A stretch of 64,000 nt of DNA from an uncultured Aquabacterium sp. (GTDB taxonomy: Bacteria; Pseudomonadota; Gammaproteobacteria; Burkholderiales; Burkholderiaceae_C): positions 1 to 64,000 of the forward strand of contig NZ_CANBCC010000010.1 in NCBI RefSeq assembly GCF_947366995.1, in the 5' to 3' direction. Made by a program: the position numbers and the translations under genes. This document shows, piece by piece, positions 16,454 to 24,565 of this stretch. Under the pieces are notes generated by a model. It was not told the origin of the DNA. It was given only the letters and a program-made list of their open reading frames with translations, and searched no databases. The number at the start of each line of letters is the position of its first letter. The stretch's first letter is position 1.

Positions 16454-17854
16454 ATGCCCCATGCACTCGTGGTGGACGACGAGGCTGACGCCGCCGAAAT
16501 GATGGCGGCGATGATCGCCACAGAAGGTTTTACTGTGGCCACAGCGGGCTCATTGCGAGACGCACGCCGCCAGCTGGCCCTGCAGGAGCCCGACATCGTC
16601 CTGCTCGACCTGATGCTTCCCGACGGCAGCGGCATGCAATTGTTTGAAGACGCCAAGGCCCTTGCCAATACCGAGGTGGTACTGATCACCGGCCATGCCA
16701 GTCTCGACACGTCCATCCAGGCGCTGCGCATGGGTGCGGCCGACTATCTGGTCAAGCCGGTGAACATGAAGCAGCTGACCGGCATTCTGTCCCGCCTCAT
16801 CAAGCCTGCCACGCTGCAGGCCGAGGCGTCGACGCTGCTGGACGGGCTGGAGCGGGAAGGCCATTTCGGCCAGCTGTGGGGGCGCTCGCCGCCCATGCGC
16901 AAGATCTACGAGCAGATCCTTCGGGTGTCCGGCACGGCGGTCACCGTGTTCATCACCGGCGAGAGCGGCTGCGGCAAGGAGGTGGTGGCCAGCACCGTGC
17001 ACGACCTGAGCCGCCGTCGCAACCGGCCCTTCCTGGCCGTGAACTGCGGGGCGATCTCGCCGCACCTCATCGAGAGCGAAATTTTCGGCCACGAGAAAGG
17101 CAGCTTCACTGGCGCGGACAGGCAGCACCAGGGCTTCTTCGAGCGGGCGAGCGGCGGCACGCTGTTCCTCGATGAAATCACGGAGATGCCGCTGGACCTG
17201 CAGGTGAAGCTGCTGCGTGTGCTGGAGACCGGCACCTTCATGCGCGTCGGTTCGACCCAGTCGATCGACACCGATGTGCGCATCATCGCGGCCACCAACC
17301 GGTCGCCGGAGCAGGCCGTGCGCAGCGGCAAGCTGCGCGAAGACCTGCTGTACCGCCTGAACGTGTTTCCGATCCACCTGCCGCCGCTGCGCGACCGTGC
17401 CGAGGATGTGCCGCTGATTGCCGAGCACTTCCTGGAAGAGATCTCGCGCCGCGAAGGGCAGCCCAAGCGCTGGTCGCCCCAGGCGCTGGCTCGTATGCAG
17501 GGTTACCGCTGGCCGGGCAATGTGCGCGAGTTGCGCAACATCGTGCAGCGCGCCTACGTGATGGCGCCGGAGTCCATCATTGTCGACGACTGCCTGCCGA
17601 CGGCCGAGGCGCCGCTGCCGGTGATGTCCGGCGCGCCGGTGCTGCAGATCCGCGTGGGCACGCCGCTGGCAGAGGTCGAGCGACAGGTGACGCTCAGCAC
17701 GCTGGAATACCTCGGCCGGCACAAGGAGCGCACCGCCGCCACGCTGGGCGTGAGCCTGAAGACGCTCTACAACCGATTGAAGGAGTACGCCACCGTGCCC
17801 CTGAAGGACGGCGAGACCGACGACCACGATCACTCGGCCACCACGTCGCCCTGA
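16454..17854 (+). CDS. Sigma-54-dependent response regulator (REC-AAA+-Fis HTH)
   Basis: A 466-residue enhancer-binding protein. Its receiver domain (residues 1-120) has ALVVDDEADAAE and the phospho-acceptor Asp in IVLLDLMLPDG. The AAA+ domain has Walker A GESGCGKE near residue 168, the sigma-54 contact loop GSFTGA near 215 (family form GAFTGA) and LFLDEITEMP. A Fis-type helix-turn-helix (RTAATLGVSLKTLYNRLKEY) lies near the C-terminus. It is the only such activator in the window and the best candidate to drive the many sigma-54 sites. No site precedes its own gene: near misses have an 11-base spacer. The cognate kinase could be any of the three hybrid kinases here, or another. Confidence 0.95.
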   Translation: MPHALVVDDEADAAEMMAAMIATEGFTVATAGSLRDARRQLALQEPDIVLLDLMLPDGSGMQLFEDAKALANTEVVLITGHASLDTSIQALRMGAADYLVKPVNMKQLTGILSRLIKPATLQAEASTLLDGLEREGHFGQLWGRSPPMRKIYEQILRVSGTAVTVFITGESGCGKEVVASTVHDLSRRRNRPFLAVNCGAISPHLIESEIFGHEKGSFTGADRQHQGFFERASGGTLFLDEITEMPLDLQVKLLRVLETGTFMRVGSTQSIDTDVRIIAATNRSPEQAVRSGKLREDLLYRLNVFPIHLPPLRDRAEDVPLIAEHFLEEISRREGQPKRWSPQALARMQGYRWPGNVRELRNIVQRAYVMAPESIIVDDCLPTAEAPLPVMSGAPVLQIRVGTPLAEVERQVTLSTLEYLGRHKERTAATLGVSLKTLYNRLKEYATVPLKDGETDDHDHSATTSP

Positions 17855-17879
17855 GGGGCGCGCGCTCGCGGCGGCCGGC

Positions 17880-18761
17880 TCAGCCGCTGCGTTTGCGGAC
17901 CTGCACGTCGACCGACATGCCGAGGTAGTCGGCCGGGGCCCCGGTCCAGGTGCCGCTCAGGGGCGAGGCGAGGCTGGCATGGCGTGCCACACCGACCCGG
18001 ATGAGTTCGTGCCCGCCGATGAGGTCGTTGGTGGGGTCGAAGGGAATCCAGCCCGCGCCCGGCAGATAGACCTGCAGCCAGGCATGGGTGGCGCCGGCTG
18101 AATCGGCCTGTTCGAGCTCGGCCCCATACACATAGCCGCTCACGAACCGGGCGGCATAGCCCAGCGCGCGCGCCGCCTCGATCATCAGCGTCGCGAAGTC
18201 ACGGCAAGTGCCGCTGCCCTTGTCGAGCGTCTCGCAGGGACTCTGCACGCCCTCCTCATGCCGCACCTGGTAGCTCATGCTTTCGCGGATGGCCTTGTTC
18301 ATCCGCACGAGCACCTCGCGGCTGTCGGTCTGCCCGCCCTCTTCATCCAGAAAGCTTTGCGCCCAGGTCTTCAAGCGGGCCTGTTCAGCGGGATAGAAGG
18401 CGGGCAGATAGGGCGCCAGTGCGATCCGGTCTTCCCCACTGTATGTGACGGGATAGAAGCGTGCTTGCGGGTCGACCGGCAGATCGAGCGCGCGTGAGCC
18501 GGTGTGCTCGACCGTGAAAGTGCACACGAAGCGCAGCTCCTGCGCCTCGTCGGCCGGCTTCACGATGGCCACCGAGTTCGAATAGACATCCATGATCATG
18601 CGGATGTCCTGGGCCGGTGGAGTCACCTCCAGGTCGGTGGCAAGCACCCGAAGGTCGTGGCTGTCACGCGGCCGGAACATCACGCGGTGCTCACCCAGTT
18701 TCACCGGCTTCGCGTAGCGGTAGGTCGTGGTGTGGGTGATGTCGAAGACGATGCTCACCAT
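17880..18761 (-). CDS. Transglutaminase-like cysteine protease family protein
   Basis: A 293-residue protein with an N-terminal beta domain (FDITHTTTYRYAKPVKLGEHRVMFRPR) and the transglutaminase core. The catalytic Cys is in DKGSGTCRDFATLM, the His in GATHAWLQVYLPG, and the Asp in WIPFDPTN. Cytoplasmic proteins of this type are common in proteobacteria and act as peptidases or amidases of unknown substrate. It follows a single-domain response regulator by 22 bases and probably shares its promoter. Confidence 0.88.
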   Translation of the reverse strand: MVSIVFDITHTTTYRYAKPVKLGEHRVMFRPRDSHDLRVLATDLEVTPPAQDIRMIMDVYSNSVAIVKPADEAQELRFVCTFTVEHTGSRALDLPVDPQARFYPVTYSGEDRIALAPYLPAFYPAEQARLKTWAQSFLDEEGGQTDSREVLVRMNKAIRESMSYQVRHEEGVQSPCETLDKGSGTCRDFATLMIEAARALGYAARFVSGYVYGAELEQADSAGATHAWLQVYLPGAGWIPFDPTNDLIGGHELIRVGVARHASLASPLSGTWTGAPADYLGMSVDVQVRKRSG

Positions 18762-18783
18762 GGTGACGGCCCGGCTGGCAGGG

Positions 18784-19179
18784 TCAGGCTGCCATCGCGG
18801 CCGGCTGGCGGGCCTGGCTCAACGCATGACGGGTGTAGAGCTGGTCCAGCCGGGCGAGCACGCCCCGGATGTCGAGCGGCTTGGCCCACGTGTCGGCGAA
18901 GGTCGAGGCGCTGAGGTCGGGATCGTCTTCGGCCGTCACCGCAATGGCCGGCACGGAAGCCAGCGGAGGATGCGTCCGCATGCGGGCCAGCAGATCGGTG
19001 CCGTGGCAGTCGGGCAGGCGCAGGTCGAGCAGCAGCAGGTCCGGGGGCGTCCGCAGGGCGGCGCGCAGACCGGAACTGCCGTCCACGGCGATCTCCAGGG
19101 TCAACTGCGGCCTGAGGGCGAACAGGGCGCGCATCACTTCGACATTGACCGGGTGGTCTTCCACGTACAGAACCCGCAT
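18784..19179 (-). CDS. Single-domain response regulator
   Basis: A 131-residue receiver domain with no output domain. It has MRVLYVEDHPVNVEVM, acidic pocket residues, the acceptor Asp in LLLLDLRLPDCHG, a conserved Thr in IAVTAED, and Lys in TWAKPLD. It resembles the receiver halves of the hybrid kinases here and could act as a phosphate shuttle. The ATG at 19179 follows GTGAGGACGTC. Confidence 0.85.
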   Translation of the reverse strand: MRVLYVEDHPVNVEVMRALFALRPQLTLEIAVDGSSGLRAALRTPPDLLLLDLRLPDCHGTDLLARMRTHPPLASVPAIAVTAEDDPDLSASTFADTWAKPLDIRGVLARLDQLYTRHALSQARQPAAMAA

Positions 19180-19237
19180 GACGTCCTCACTGCATGGCAA
19201 GTTGAAAAGGCCCGCGCGCTGGCGGGACGTCCTCTAA

Positions 19238-19254
19238 GGGCAAACCACGTGCCT
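19238..19254 (-). promoter_or_regulatory. Predicted sigma-54 promoter of the receiver-transglutaminase unit
   Basis: Minus-strand AGGCACGTGGTTTGCCC; GG-N10-GC with CACG. Predicted +1 near 19228, 49-base leader. It is back to back with the site at 19296-19312. Confidence 0.75.
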
Positions 19255-19295
19255 GCGAAGCCGCCTCCTGGCATGCGGCGCTGACGGGGCGCGAC

Positions 19296-19312
19296 GGGCA
19301 TCGGGATTGCCG
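19296..19312 (+). promoter_or_regulatory. Predicted sigma-54 promoter of the PRC-barrel gene
   Basis: GGGCATCGGGATTGCCG with GG-N10-GC. Predicted +1 near 19322, 48 bases before the ATG. Confidence 0.7.
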
Positions 19313-19369
19313 CAATCCGGACATCGCTGGCCGCACGGGGTGGCCGGTCTTCACAAAAAGGAGTCAAAG

Positions 19370-19795
19370 ATGAATCCCGCGATGACATCCGGTGCCCAGA
19401 CCGTCTCGAACGGCAGCCCCATGACATCCAACCCCAGCGGACCGGGGCCGAGGCTGATGACCGCCAGCACGCTCGAGGGCGATCCGGTCATCAACCTTGC
19501 CGGCGACACGCTCGGCAAGATCGACGAGATCATGCTGGATGTACCGACCGGGCGCGTAGCCTACGCGGTCATGTCGAGCGGTGGCTTTCTGGGGATGGGC
19601 GACAAGCTGTTTGCCCTTCCCTGGCGGGCGCTGACGCTGGACCCGGTGCGCAAGTGCTTCGTGCTCGATGCAGACAAGCAGCGCTTCGAGCAGGCCCCGG
19701 GGTTCGACAAGGACCATTGGCCCAGCCTGTCCGAGGTGGACGGCATGGGGTTGGAGGTGGCGTCCTATTGGGGCTCTGCCGTTTACTGGGAATGA
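19370..19795 (+). CDS. PRC-barrel domain protein
   Basis: A 141-residue protein. After a flexible Ser/Pro N-terminus comes the PRC barrel: MTASTLEGDPVINLAGDTLGKIDEIMLD, then GRVAYAVMSSGGFLGMGDKLFALPW. It is presumably cytoplasmic, of unknown ligand; such proteins are commonly stress-induced. The ATG at 19370 follows AAGGAGTCAAAG. A second PRC protein, exported, is at 51178-51669. Confidence 0.88.
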   Translation: MNPAMTSGAQTVSNGSPMTSNPSGPGPRLMTASTLEGDPVINLAGDTLGKIDEIMLDVPTGRVAYAVMSSGGFLGMGDKLFALPWRALTLDPVRKCFVLDADKQRFEQAPGFDKDHWPSLSEVDGMGLEVASYWGSAVYWE

Positions 19796-19810
19796 CCCAA
19801 GGAGGACACG

Positions 19811-20041
19811 ATGAGAACCCGTACGTTGTTCATGATGTCAGCGCTGGCGGTGAGCCAGTATGCGCTGTTCAGCAAGTGGGCGGCACCGCGTCGGCGCAGC
19901 CTGCGCCAGGCGGCCGCTCAACCTCAGCCGGAGGCTGTGCAGACCTGGGAAGATGAGGGTGGTGGCTTGCCGCTGACAGGTGCCCAGCTTTCGCCGGACA
20001 TTCCGGTGCGGCCCCAGAACACTTTTGGACAGGACGGCTGA
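19811..20041 (+). CDS. Small hypothetical protein with N-terminal hydrophobic segment
   Basis: A 76-residue product, not recognised. A short hydrophobic start (TLFMMSALAVSQYALF) is followed by basic then acidic hydrophilic sequence. Its ribosome site CAAGGAGGACACG is very strong and lies 15 bases after the PRC stop, so it is the second gene of that unit. A strong terminator follows. Confidence 0.7.
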   Translation: MRTRTLFMMSALAVSQYALFSKWAAPRRRSLRQAAAQPQPEAVQTWEDEGGGLPLTGAQLSPDIPVRPQNTFGQDG

Positions 20042-20057
20042 CGAGCCGTGCGTGTAA

Positions 20058-20086
20058 AGCCACCCGGCATCGGCCGGGTGGCTTTT
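20058..20086. terminator. Bidirectional intrinsic terminator
   Basis: A perfect 11-base stem AGCCACCCGGC / GCCGGGTGGCT closes a 4-base loop. T residues follow on the plus strand (CTTTTG) and A residues precede it, so it can serve both convergent units. Confidence 0.88.
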
Positions 20087-20091
20087 GTGCG

Positions 20092-20982
20092 TCAGCGGTT
20101 CGGATTGGCGAAGCGACCGTCTTCCTGTGAGAAGACGAGCTCGACACGTCGATTCTGCTGGCGGCCCGCCGGCGTCTTGTTGTTGGCCACCGGACGGGAC
20201 TCACCGAAGCCCTTGGTCTCGATGCGTTCCGCGGGGATGCCCATGCCGACCAGGGCCTGCTTGACCGAGTCCGCGCGCCGCTCGGAGAGCGACTGGTTGC
20301 TGGCGTCGCTGCCGGTGCTGTCGGTGTAGCCTTCGACGATGATCTTGCGCTCGGGGAACTGGCTCATCACTTGAGCCAGCTTTTCGAGGCGCGCCTTGCC
20401 ACCCTCGCGGAGCTCGGCACGGCCCACGTCGAACAGCACGTCCTGCAACACCATCACCATGCCGCGGTCGGTGGGCTTGGCCGCCATCTCGCGCAGGGCC
20501 TGCTCCAGCATGCGGGCCCGCTCGGAAGCAGATTGGGCCGAGGCGCCGGCCGAGCGGGCCTGGGCTTCAGCCTGACGGGCACGCTGGGCCTGCGCTTCCG
20601 CTTCTGCCTGGGCGCGTGCGGTGCCACCGCCTGCCACCACGCGATCGGCGGCGTACTGCGCGCCGACGTTGATCGCGACCTGGGCCTGCTGGGCAGCCAG
20701 GTAGGCCAGATGGCGGGTCTCGCGCTCATCGCGTTCGTCGGCCCAGTTCTTTTCAGCGGTCTGCAGGCGACGACGTGCGCGCTCGAGTTCGAGCGGCGCG
20801 CCGGCGGCCACATCGGGGCTGGTGCTTGCCGTCTGGACGAGCTGACGGGCGCGCTCCAGTTCGGCATTGCGCGGCGGCGTGGTCTGGCACGCAGCCAGGG
20901 TCAGGGTGGCAGCGCCGGCCAGCACGGCCCAGAGACGCTGAGGGCGGTACGGCGCAAGAGAGGAAGGCAGTCGGGTGCTCAT
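20092..20982 (-). CDS. OmpA-family lipoprotein with DUF4398 region
   Basis: A 296-residue lipoprotein. The lipobox Cys is in TLTLAACQTT. The middle is a long Ala/Gln/Glu-rich coiled coil with DUF4398-like start (ELERARQLVQTASTSPDVA). The C-terminal OmpA peptidoglycan-binding domain has VLFDVGRAELREGG, EGYTDSTGSDASNQSLSERRA and the final RRVELVF. It likely tethers the outer membrane to the cell wall. It lies downstream of another DUF4398 lipoprotein with which it is probably co-transcribed. Confidence 0.92.
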   Translation of the reverse strand: MSTRLPSSLAPYRPQRLWAVLAGAATLTLAACQTTPPRNAELERARQLVQTASTSPDVAAGAPLELERARRRLQTAEKNWADERDERETRHLAYLAAQQAQVAINVGAQYAADRVVAGGGTARAQAEAEAQAQRARQAEAQARSAGASAQSASERARMLEQALREMAAKPTDRGMVMVLQDVLFDVGRAELREGGKARLEKLAQVMSQFPERKIIVEGYTDSTGSDASNQSLSERRADSVKQALVGMGIPAERIETKGFGESRPVANNKTPAGRQQNRRVELVFSQEDGRFANPNR

Positions 20983-21083
20983 GGGATGTCCTTGCAAGGC
21001 GACCCCTGCGGGTCGGGATGGCGTGGCGGCGGGCGTGTGCCCGGCGTCGCCACGCAGTCAGAAGGCAACGGCGGGAACGGCGC

Positions 21084-21524
21084 TCAGGGGCGCGGCGAGC
21101 CGCCCGGGCTGGTGCCCGCGCCGCCTGCGCCTGCACCGGCGCCGCCAGGTGCGTTGCTGTTGATCTGCTGCTGCAGCGTGCGCACGCCGGCGCGCACTTC
21201 GTCCGCGGCCCGGCGTGAGCGCTCGGCCTGGGCCTTGGTTCGCGCCACCTGGGCGTCGACATCGGCCTCGTCGGCCAGCTTGCGCGCGGCCTCGAATTCG
21301 CGTTCCTTGGCCGCGGCCACGGCCATGGCGTATTTCTCTCGGGCGCGCTGCAGCTCGACCGGGGCCAGCTCGCCCGCCCCGGCCGTCTGCGCGGCCTGGA
21401 TGGACGCCTGCCCCACGGCCAGTTGCTCCCTCGGCACGGGGGCCGAACCGCATCCGGCCAGGATGGCGGCTGCGGCACAGACACCGGCCGTCAGCGGCCA
21501 GGGTGATCGCTTTTCTGCTTGCAT
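21084..21524 (-). CDS. DUF4398 lipoprotein
   Basis: A 146-residue lipoprotein: signal peptide with lipobox ILAGCGSAP, then an alpha-helical region (QLAVGQASIQAAQTAGAGEL, EFEAARKLADEADVDAQVAR) of the DUF4398 type, and a Gly/Ala/Pro tail. Paired with the OmpA lipoprotein, it may form an envelope scaffold. It has its own sigma-54-type promoter. Confidence 0.87.
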   Translation of the reverse strand: MQAEKRSPWPLTAGVCAAAAILAGCGSAPVPREQLAVGQASIQAAQTAGAGELAPVELQRAREKYAMAVAAAKEREFEAARKLADEADVDAQVARTKAQAERSRRAADEVRAGVRTLQQQINSNAPGGAGAGAGGAGTSPGGSPRP

Positions 21525-21564
21525 CGGTTCACCTCTTCATCGGGTTGTTCCAGGTGTCACCAAA

Positions 21565-21581
21565 TGGCATATGGCGTGCCC
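21565..21581 (-). promoter_or_regulatory. Predicted sigma-54 promoter of the DUF4398-OmpA unit
   Basis: Minus-strand GGGCACGCCATATGCCA; GG-N10-GC, with ATGC in place of TTGC. Predicted +1 near 21555, 31-base leader. Confidence 0.62.
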
Positions 21582-21618
21582 GGTGAAAAACCGCGATCCC
21601 GGGCGTGTCAACGGCAAT

Positions 21619-23649
21619 TTATGCCGGGCGACGTGCCAGCTTGCCGGTGGAATCGGCCAGAGGCTTGAGGATCTCGAGCAACTGCGACACATTTACGGGC
21701 TTGGCCAGGTGGTGCGTGATGCCCGAGGCCCGGCTGCGATCCCGGTCACTGTCCTGGTTCCAGCCGGTGATCGCGATCAGCAGCGTGTCTCGGGTCTGCG
21801 GGTGCTGGCGCAGTTCATGAGCCACCTCGTGACCATTCAAGCCTGGCATGCCGATGTCGAGGATGACGACGTCCGGCGCCTGCGCCAGTGCAATGCCCAG
21901 TGCCTGCTCCCCATCGTGGACCACGGTCGTCTGGTGGCCCAGGCCTTCCAGGATCTGCGCAAGGCTGGTCGCGAAGTCGACGTTGTCATCGGCCACGAGC
22001 ACGTGCAGCCTGCCGGCCCCCTCTGGCCTGGGCGCCTCGACCAGGCTGGCCGGTGTGTCGGGCACCGTGCGCTCGGGGTCGGGGCAGCGCGGCAGCGTGA
22101 CGGAGAACGCCGATCCCTGCTGCGGCCCGGCGCTGTGCACCGTGATGCGCCCGCCATGCAGCGCGGTGAGTTGCCGCGCGAGCGTGAGGCCCACGCCCAG
22201 ACCGGCACGGCCGTGCTCGATGGAGGGCCCGCCCTGCACGAACATGTCGAACACGGCACGCTGCATGTCGGCCGGGATGCCGATGCCGTTGTCCTCGACG
22301 GTGACGGTCACCTCTTCCGCGTCCATGTCGAGGGCCAGCCGGATCCGGCCGCCATCTGGTGTGTACTTCGCGGCGTTGTTGAGCAGGTTGGCGAACACCT
22401 GGGCCAGGCGGGTCGCGTCGGCCTCGATGTAGATGGGTCCGGGCGGCAGCGCCTGTTCGAAGGCATGTCGTCGCGCTTCCAGCATGGGCTGGGCAATCTC
22501 GACGGCGTCCTTCAGTACCCTGAGCAGGTCCACCCGCTCGCGGTGCAGCAGCAACTTGCCGGTGGTGATGCGGGAAACGTCCAGCAAGTCGTCGATGAGG
22601 CGCACCATCTGCCTCAGCTGCCGGCCCATGATGTCCAGCGCGCGCTGACGCAAGGCGGCATCCTGGTCGCCCGTGCGACGCAGGATCTCGGCGGCGTTGC
22701 TGATGGGCGCCAGCGGGTTGCGCAGTTCGTGGGCCAGCGTGGCGAGGAACTCGTCCTTCTTGCGCGCTGCGGTGCGCAGGGCCTCCTCGGCCTTGCGTCG
22801 CTCGGCCATTTCCACCGAAAGATGGTGGTTGCTCTGCTCGAGTGCCTGGGTTCGCGCGGCCACTTCGGCCAGCATGTCGTTGAAGGCATCGACCAGTTGC
22901 CCCACTTCGTCTGACGAGGTGCGGGGCGCGCGCAGCGAGAAATCGCGCTGCACCATGACGTCGCGCGCCACCTGGGCCACCCGCAGGATGGGCTCGGTCA
23001 CGGCGCGTTGCAGCCTGGTGGTGAGCAAGGCCGCAGCGGCTGTGCTTGCGGCCATCACGCCCAGCAGGATGATGACGTAGTCCGCCAGCCGGCCGGCCAT
23101 GTCGTTGTCGGTGCGCAGGTAGAGCCAGCCCAGCAGCTCGTCGTTCTGCCGGATGGGGTGGAAGAGTTCGAGCCGGTCCCCCCGCACGGCAAAGCCCGGG
23201 TCGCCGGTGGTGAGCGGGATGTCGGTGGCCTGCTGGGGCGGGCGCAGATAGGTGGCAAACAGCTCGCCCTTGCTGAGATAGACGGCGGCGGTCGTGATCT
23301 GAGGGCGCGGCCTCAGCATGTGCAGGTTCTCGGCTGCGGCGCGCGTGTCCTTGAACGAGAGGGCGGCAGCCATGGCCTGGCCCACGATGTCGGCCTGCGT
23401 CTGCAGGTCGGCCTCACGCGAATGCCGGTAGGCGCGCTGCTCGTAGAACAGCAATGCTGCTGCGCTGAGCAGCAGGGCCAGTCCGGTGGTGGACAGCACG
23501 ACGAGCATCACCTTGCCGCGCAGCGTCGGTCCGGTGAACTCGTCGGTGGCGATCGCGCGTTGCTGGCCATTGGCCAGGCGGTCGAGCACGCTGATCCACC
23601 AGCGGGCGAGCCGCCGGCATGCCGGTGTGAAGGGCAGTCGGGCACCCAT
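21619..23649 (-). CDS. Hybrid sensor histidine kinase (periplasmic sensor-HAMP-HisKA-HATPase-REC)
   Basis: A 676-residue kinase. TM1 is near residues 45-65 (LVVLSTTGLALLLSAAALLFY), a periplasmic sensor follows, then TM2 (VIILLGVMAASTAAAALL) and a HAMP linker. The HisKA box LAHELRNPLAPIS has its His near 308. The ATPase domain shows LLNNAAKYTP, DNGIGIP and GLGVGLTLA, and a C-terminal receiver has the Asp in VVILDIGMPG near 595. The ATG at 23649 follows CGGAGGACGTTGACACC. It lies 4 bases behind a YfiR gene, a common pairing in which YfiR modulates the membrane partner. Confidence 0.93.
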   Translation of the reverse strand: MGARLPFTPACRRLARWWISVLDRLANGQQRAIATDEFTGPTLRGKVMLVVLSTTGLALLLSAAALLFYEQRAYRHSREADLQTQADIVGQAMAAALSFKDTRAAAENLHMLRPRPQITTAAVYLSKGELFATYLRPPQQATDIPLTTGDPGFAVRGDRLELFHPIRQNDELLGWLYLRTDNDMAGRLADYVIILLGVMAASTAAAALLTTRLQRAVTEPILRVAQVARDVMVQRDFSLRAPRTSSDEVGQLVDAFNDMLAEVAARTQALEQSNHHLSVEMAERRKAEEALRTAARKKDEFLATLAHELRNPLAPISNAAEILRRTGDQDAALRQRALDIMGRQLRQMVRLIDDLLDVSRITTGKLLLHRERVDLLRVLKDAVEIAQPMLEARRHAFEQALPPGPIYIEADATRLAQVFANLLNNAAKYTPDGGRIRLALDMDAEEVTVTVEDNGIGIPADMQRAVFDMFVQGGPSIEHGRAGLGVGLTLARQLTALHGGRITVHSAGPQQGSAFSVTLPRCPDPERTVPDTPASLVEAPRPEGAGRLHVLVADDNVDFATSLAQILEGLGHQTTVVHDGEQALGIALAQAPDVVILDIGMPGLNGHEVAHELRQHPQTRDTLLIAITGWNQDSDRDRSRASGITHHLAKPVNVSQLLEILKPLADSTGKLARRPA

Positions 23650-23653
23650 GGTG

Positions 23654-24262
23654 TCAACGTCCTCCGAGAACACGGTCGGCCAGGGCCAGCAACCGTGAGC
23701 TGACCGTGAGCCCGGTCCGATCGGCCGCGAGCAGAGAGGCCTCGAAGCGCAATTGATCCTGCACCGTGATGAAGTTGAAGAGCGCTCCGGCCGCCAGCCC
23801 GTCCGGGTGTTCCGTCACGAGAAGCAGGGGTGCGGCCCGCGCTGCCCGCATGAGGCTGCTTTGCTGCAGGTCGACGCGACGACCGATGTAGAGCAGGTGC
23901 ACACCGAGGAGCGGGTCGCCTTCGTTGATCTGACGGCGGACGACAGGCCGCTGGTGGCTCACGCGCTGCGCCACCAGAGGACCCAGCGCCTGGTACACCT
24001 CGTCTGCACCGGCCACGGCCACAACAAGGGGCTGGCCCGGGGGCGGCAGCGTGGTGCCCGGGAACACCACGTAGCCCAGAAAGCGCAGGAGGTGGTCCGC
24101 ACGGGCTGCGTCCAATGAGGCGAGCACGGGTTCGATGGTCGCGATGGCGGCCGCGGGCTCGCTCGCCCCGCCCGCCAGCGCGACGGAGTGGCAGACCATG
24201 AGCGCCGCAAGGGCCCAGCAGGTCAACCGGCCACGCCAGGCGTGGGCGGTCGGTGCCCTCAC
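23654..24262 (-). CDS. YfiR family periplasmic protein
   Basis: About 202 residues: a signal peptide (LTCWALAALMVCHSVALAGG) and a YfiR/DUF4154 domain (LLRFLGYVVFPG, LVVAVAGADEVYQALG, HLLYIGRR, FNFITVQDQLRFEASLLAADRTGL). YfiR proteins bind and restrain an inner-membrane partner; here the adjacent hybrid kinase is the likely partner. The start is uncertain: GTG 24262 is preferred because the upstream ATG at 24391 would add a non-signal stretch and lies before the predicted transcription start. Confidence 0.8.
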   Translation of the reverse strand: MRAPTAHAWRGRLTCWALAALMVCHSVALAGGASEPAAAIATIEPVLASLDAARADHLLRFLGYVVFPGTTLPPPGQPLVVAVAGADEVYQALGPLVAQRVSHQRPVVRRQINEGDPLLGVHLLYIGRRVDLQQSSLMRAARAAPLLLVTEHPDGLAAGALFNFITVQDQLRFEASLLAADRTGLTVSSRLLALADRVLGGR

Positions 24263-24385
24263 GCGGTGATCCCGCAAGACGCCGGGCGCGCAGGCCCGTT
24301 GGCGACACAGGCGGGTGTCGGGGCAAGGCCGGGGCGGGTCTCTGGGCGCATCGTCTCGTGTGAATGTGACAAGGTGCCACTGAGG

Positions 24386-24402
24386 TAGCACGGAGCGTAC
24401 CG
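24386..24402 (-). promoter_or_regulatory. Possible sigma-54 promoter of the YfiR-kinase unit
   Basis: Minus-strand CGGTACGCTCCGTGCTA keeps GG-N10-GC and TACG but has GTGC at -12. Predicted +1 near 24376. It is a weaker match than most. Confidence 0.4.
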
Positions 24403-24485
24403 GCCCGGGGCATCCCTGATGCCACCAGGGAAAACCGCCCGAGGCGCCCTTTCAGGCAGCTTTCCTTCGAAGAAATTACCGGGGT

Positions 24486-24506
24486 CCGCGGTAAGGCTTA
24501 CCGCGG
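24486..24506. repeat. Perfect inverted repeat abutting a sigma-54 promoter
   Basis: Arms CCGCGGTAAG and CTTACCGCGG with a single G between them. The last two bases are the -24 GG of the AsmA promoter. Fifteen bases (CGCGGTAAGGCTTAC) recur at 46756-46770 upstream of a DUF4142 gene, suggesting a protein-binding site. Confidence 0.65.
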
Positions 24507-24520
24507 CATGCAGCTTGCCA
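24504..24520 (+). promoter_or_regulatory. Predicted sigma-54 promoter of the AsmA gene
   Basis: CGGCATGCAGCTTGCCA, GG-N10-GC with CTTGC. Predicted +1 near 24530, 36 bases before ATG 24566. Confidence 0.75.
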
Positions 24521-24565
24521 GAGTGGCGTGTTGCCCCTGCCTGTTCAACGTTGAGCCTCCACCGG

